From a candidate division TA06 bacterium (GTDB taxonomy: Bacteria; Hydrothermota; DG-26; E44-bin18; JADFOU01), in NCBI GenBank assembly GCA_022562655.1, contig JADFOU010000133.1:1-6086 (forward strand): DNA of 6,086 bases, in the 5' to 3' direction. Within the stretch, counting starts at the first letter, position 1. Each line of letters begins with the position of its first letter. The position numbers and the translations under genes were made by a program. The notes beneath the pieces were generated by a model. It worked only from the letters and a program-made list of their open reading frames with translations, ran no database searches and was not told the DNA's origin. This document shows positions 5,271 to 6,086 of this stretch, in pieces.

Positions 5271-6086
5271 GTAGGGGTAGTTGCAGAAAGCACACCGATA
5301 CGGGCAGCCACGAACACTTTCGTAGTTGATCATCTCATAGCGTGTGGCGTGATCGGACTCCGAGCGTCGCCAATCCGGTTTTTTTATGAAATCGAGAGAG
5401 AGGGACATCGGTGAGCCGCTAAAAACAAATGCACTGTGTTGCTTTATTTCGATTCGGCCGGTCGCCGGGGCCTTGATGTCCTTGAAGCCGGACTTTATCC
5501 AGTCCGCAAGCACAGGGACAAGGAACTCCCCGTAGCCAACGGCAATGACATCGATCGACTCATGCCCTTGCCACTCGCCATGGATGCTACCCATTAGCGC
5601 GCCGCCCACGACGATACGATTACCGCGACGCTTGAGTCGGCGAACAAGTGGGATGAGTTCGCTCAGGTCCCGAACAAAGGTACTCGACGCGAACACGACT
5701 TCACACTTGTTGAGCTTGGCCGCGAAGTCATTTTCGCCTGTATAGAGGTCGTCGTAGGTCGCCAGTTCGTAGGCAATGCCCTCTTCGGCGAGCAGCGAAG
5801 CGATCGAAACCTCCGTCAATTCCGGTGTTTCGTAATTTCGATTGCTCGTCAAGAACTCGTAAAGTTCACCGCGAAGCTCAGCGGACAGGTCTTTGGTGGC
5901 ATCAGTCCAGCGATCGGGTTTGATAATTTTGCGTTTGTATTTCTCATGAATAATAACGGCTTCTCCGACCGTGGCCTTTACCTTTAGTTCCAGCCATTGA
6001 TTCGCACCTTCCTTCCATTGGCCAATTTGTTTCTTGAGAAGCGTGTAAAAGGACTTTTCTTTCGGCGTGATAACCCCGCCTGAGAG
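5250..6086 (-). CDS. B12-binding-domain radical SAM protein, internal fragment (5' end outside window, 3' end lost at the junction)
   Basis: The minus-strand frame is open from the last base of the window to the junction, about 279 residues. A TTG at 5852 is not the true start, because the same frame continues upstream with protein-like text (SFYTLLKKQIGQWKEGANQWLELKVKA, AELRGELYEFLTSNRNYETPE). The first third is unassigned. Next comes a Rossmann-like cobalamin-binding-type domain (SIASLLAEEGIAYEL, CEVVFASSTFVRDLSELIPLVRRLKRRGNRIVVGG, IDVIAVGYGE) at about 5800-5480. No DxHxxG motif is seen, as in many members of this class. The radical SAM motif RGCPYRCAFCNYP follows, with Cys codons at 5304-5306, 5292-5294 and 5283-5285, binding the 4Fe-4S cluster that cleaves S-adenosylmethionine. 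The rest of the TIM barrel is missing. The substrate is unknown; methylation or peptide/lipid tailoring are typical for the class. Confidence 0.85.

Noticed and set aside
5271..5414. C-terminal 47 residues of the epimerase frame
   Set aside because: They are the antisense of the radical SAM Cys-motif region and lack the expected PPGV.HGF segment.
4983..5852. Minus-strand 289-residue radical SAM frame as a complete gene
   Set aside because: Its end below 5250 is antisense to the epimerase, and its TTG start is internal because the frame stays open and protein-like to the window end.

Overview
The window does not read as one continuous natural locus. I see three blocks joined at two points where gene content and strand logic change inside a short shared sequence. 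Each block is best read separately. Block A (1 to about 548) holds the 3' end of an unidentified gene and the 5' part of a secreted protein that resembles the N-terminal region of Chloroflexota peptidase-MA-like proteins. Block B (about 522 to 5270) is the main piece: the 3' part of a pilT-like retraction ATPase gene, then a tight overlapping three-gene run of exported proteins, then the 5' part of a sugar 3,5-epimerase-like gene. Block C (about 5250 to 6086) carries, on the minus strand, an internal part of a B12-binding radical SAM protein.

Block B points to an uncultured Gram-negative (diderm) bacterium. It has a PilT, a likely small outer-membrane barrel, a lipoprotein with a clear lipobox, and a large exported TIM-barrel glycoside-hydrolase-like protein. 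No Shine-Dalgarno sequence is visible before its starts. It is rich in small palindromes and 7-bp tandem repeats, both between and inside genes, a habit I associate with metagenome-derived candidate phyla. I cannot name the phylum.

The three exported-protein genes (1165-1767, 1757-2524, 2521-4890) overlap by 11 and 4 bases and so are probably one operon, possibly starting with pilT 28 bases upstream. A surface or envelope role is plausible, perhaps polysaccharide handling given the hydrolase-like protein and the nearby epimerase, but no specific pathway can be proven here.

The two most important messages for a reader are these. (1) The apparent fusion proteins at 234-1136, 4995-5414 and complement 4983-5852 are most likely assembly artefacts, not new architectures. 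(2) In block B the signal-peptide n-regions of all three exported proteins are written by repeat or palindrome sequence. One of those hairpins recurs at 4938-4957 in an intergenic spacer with a compensatory base-pair change, which suggests a mobile or dispersed structured element that tolerates insertion in signal-peptide coding DNA.
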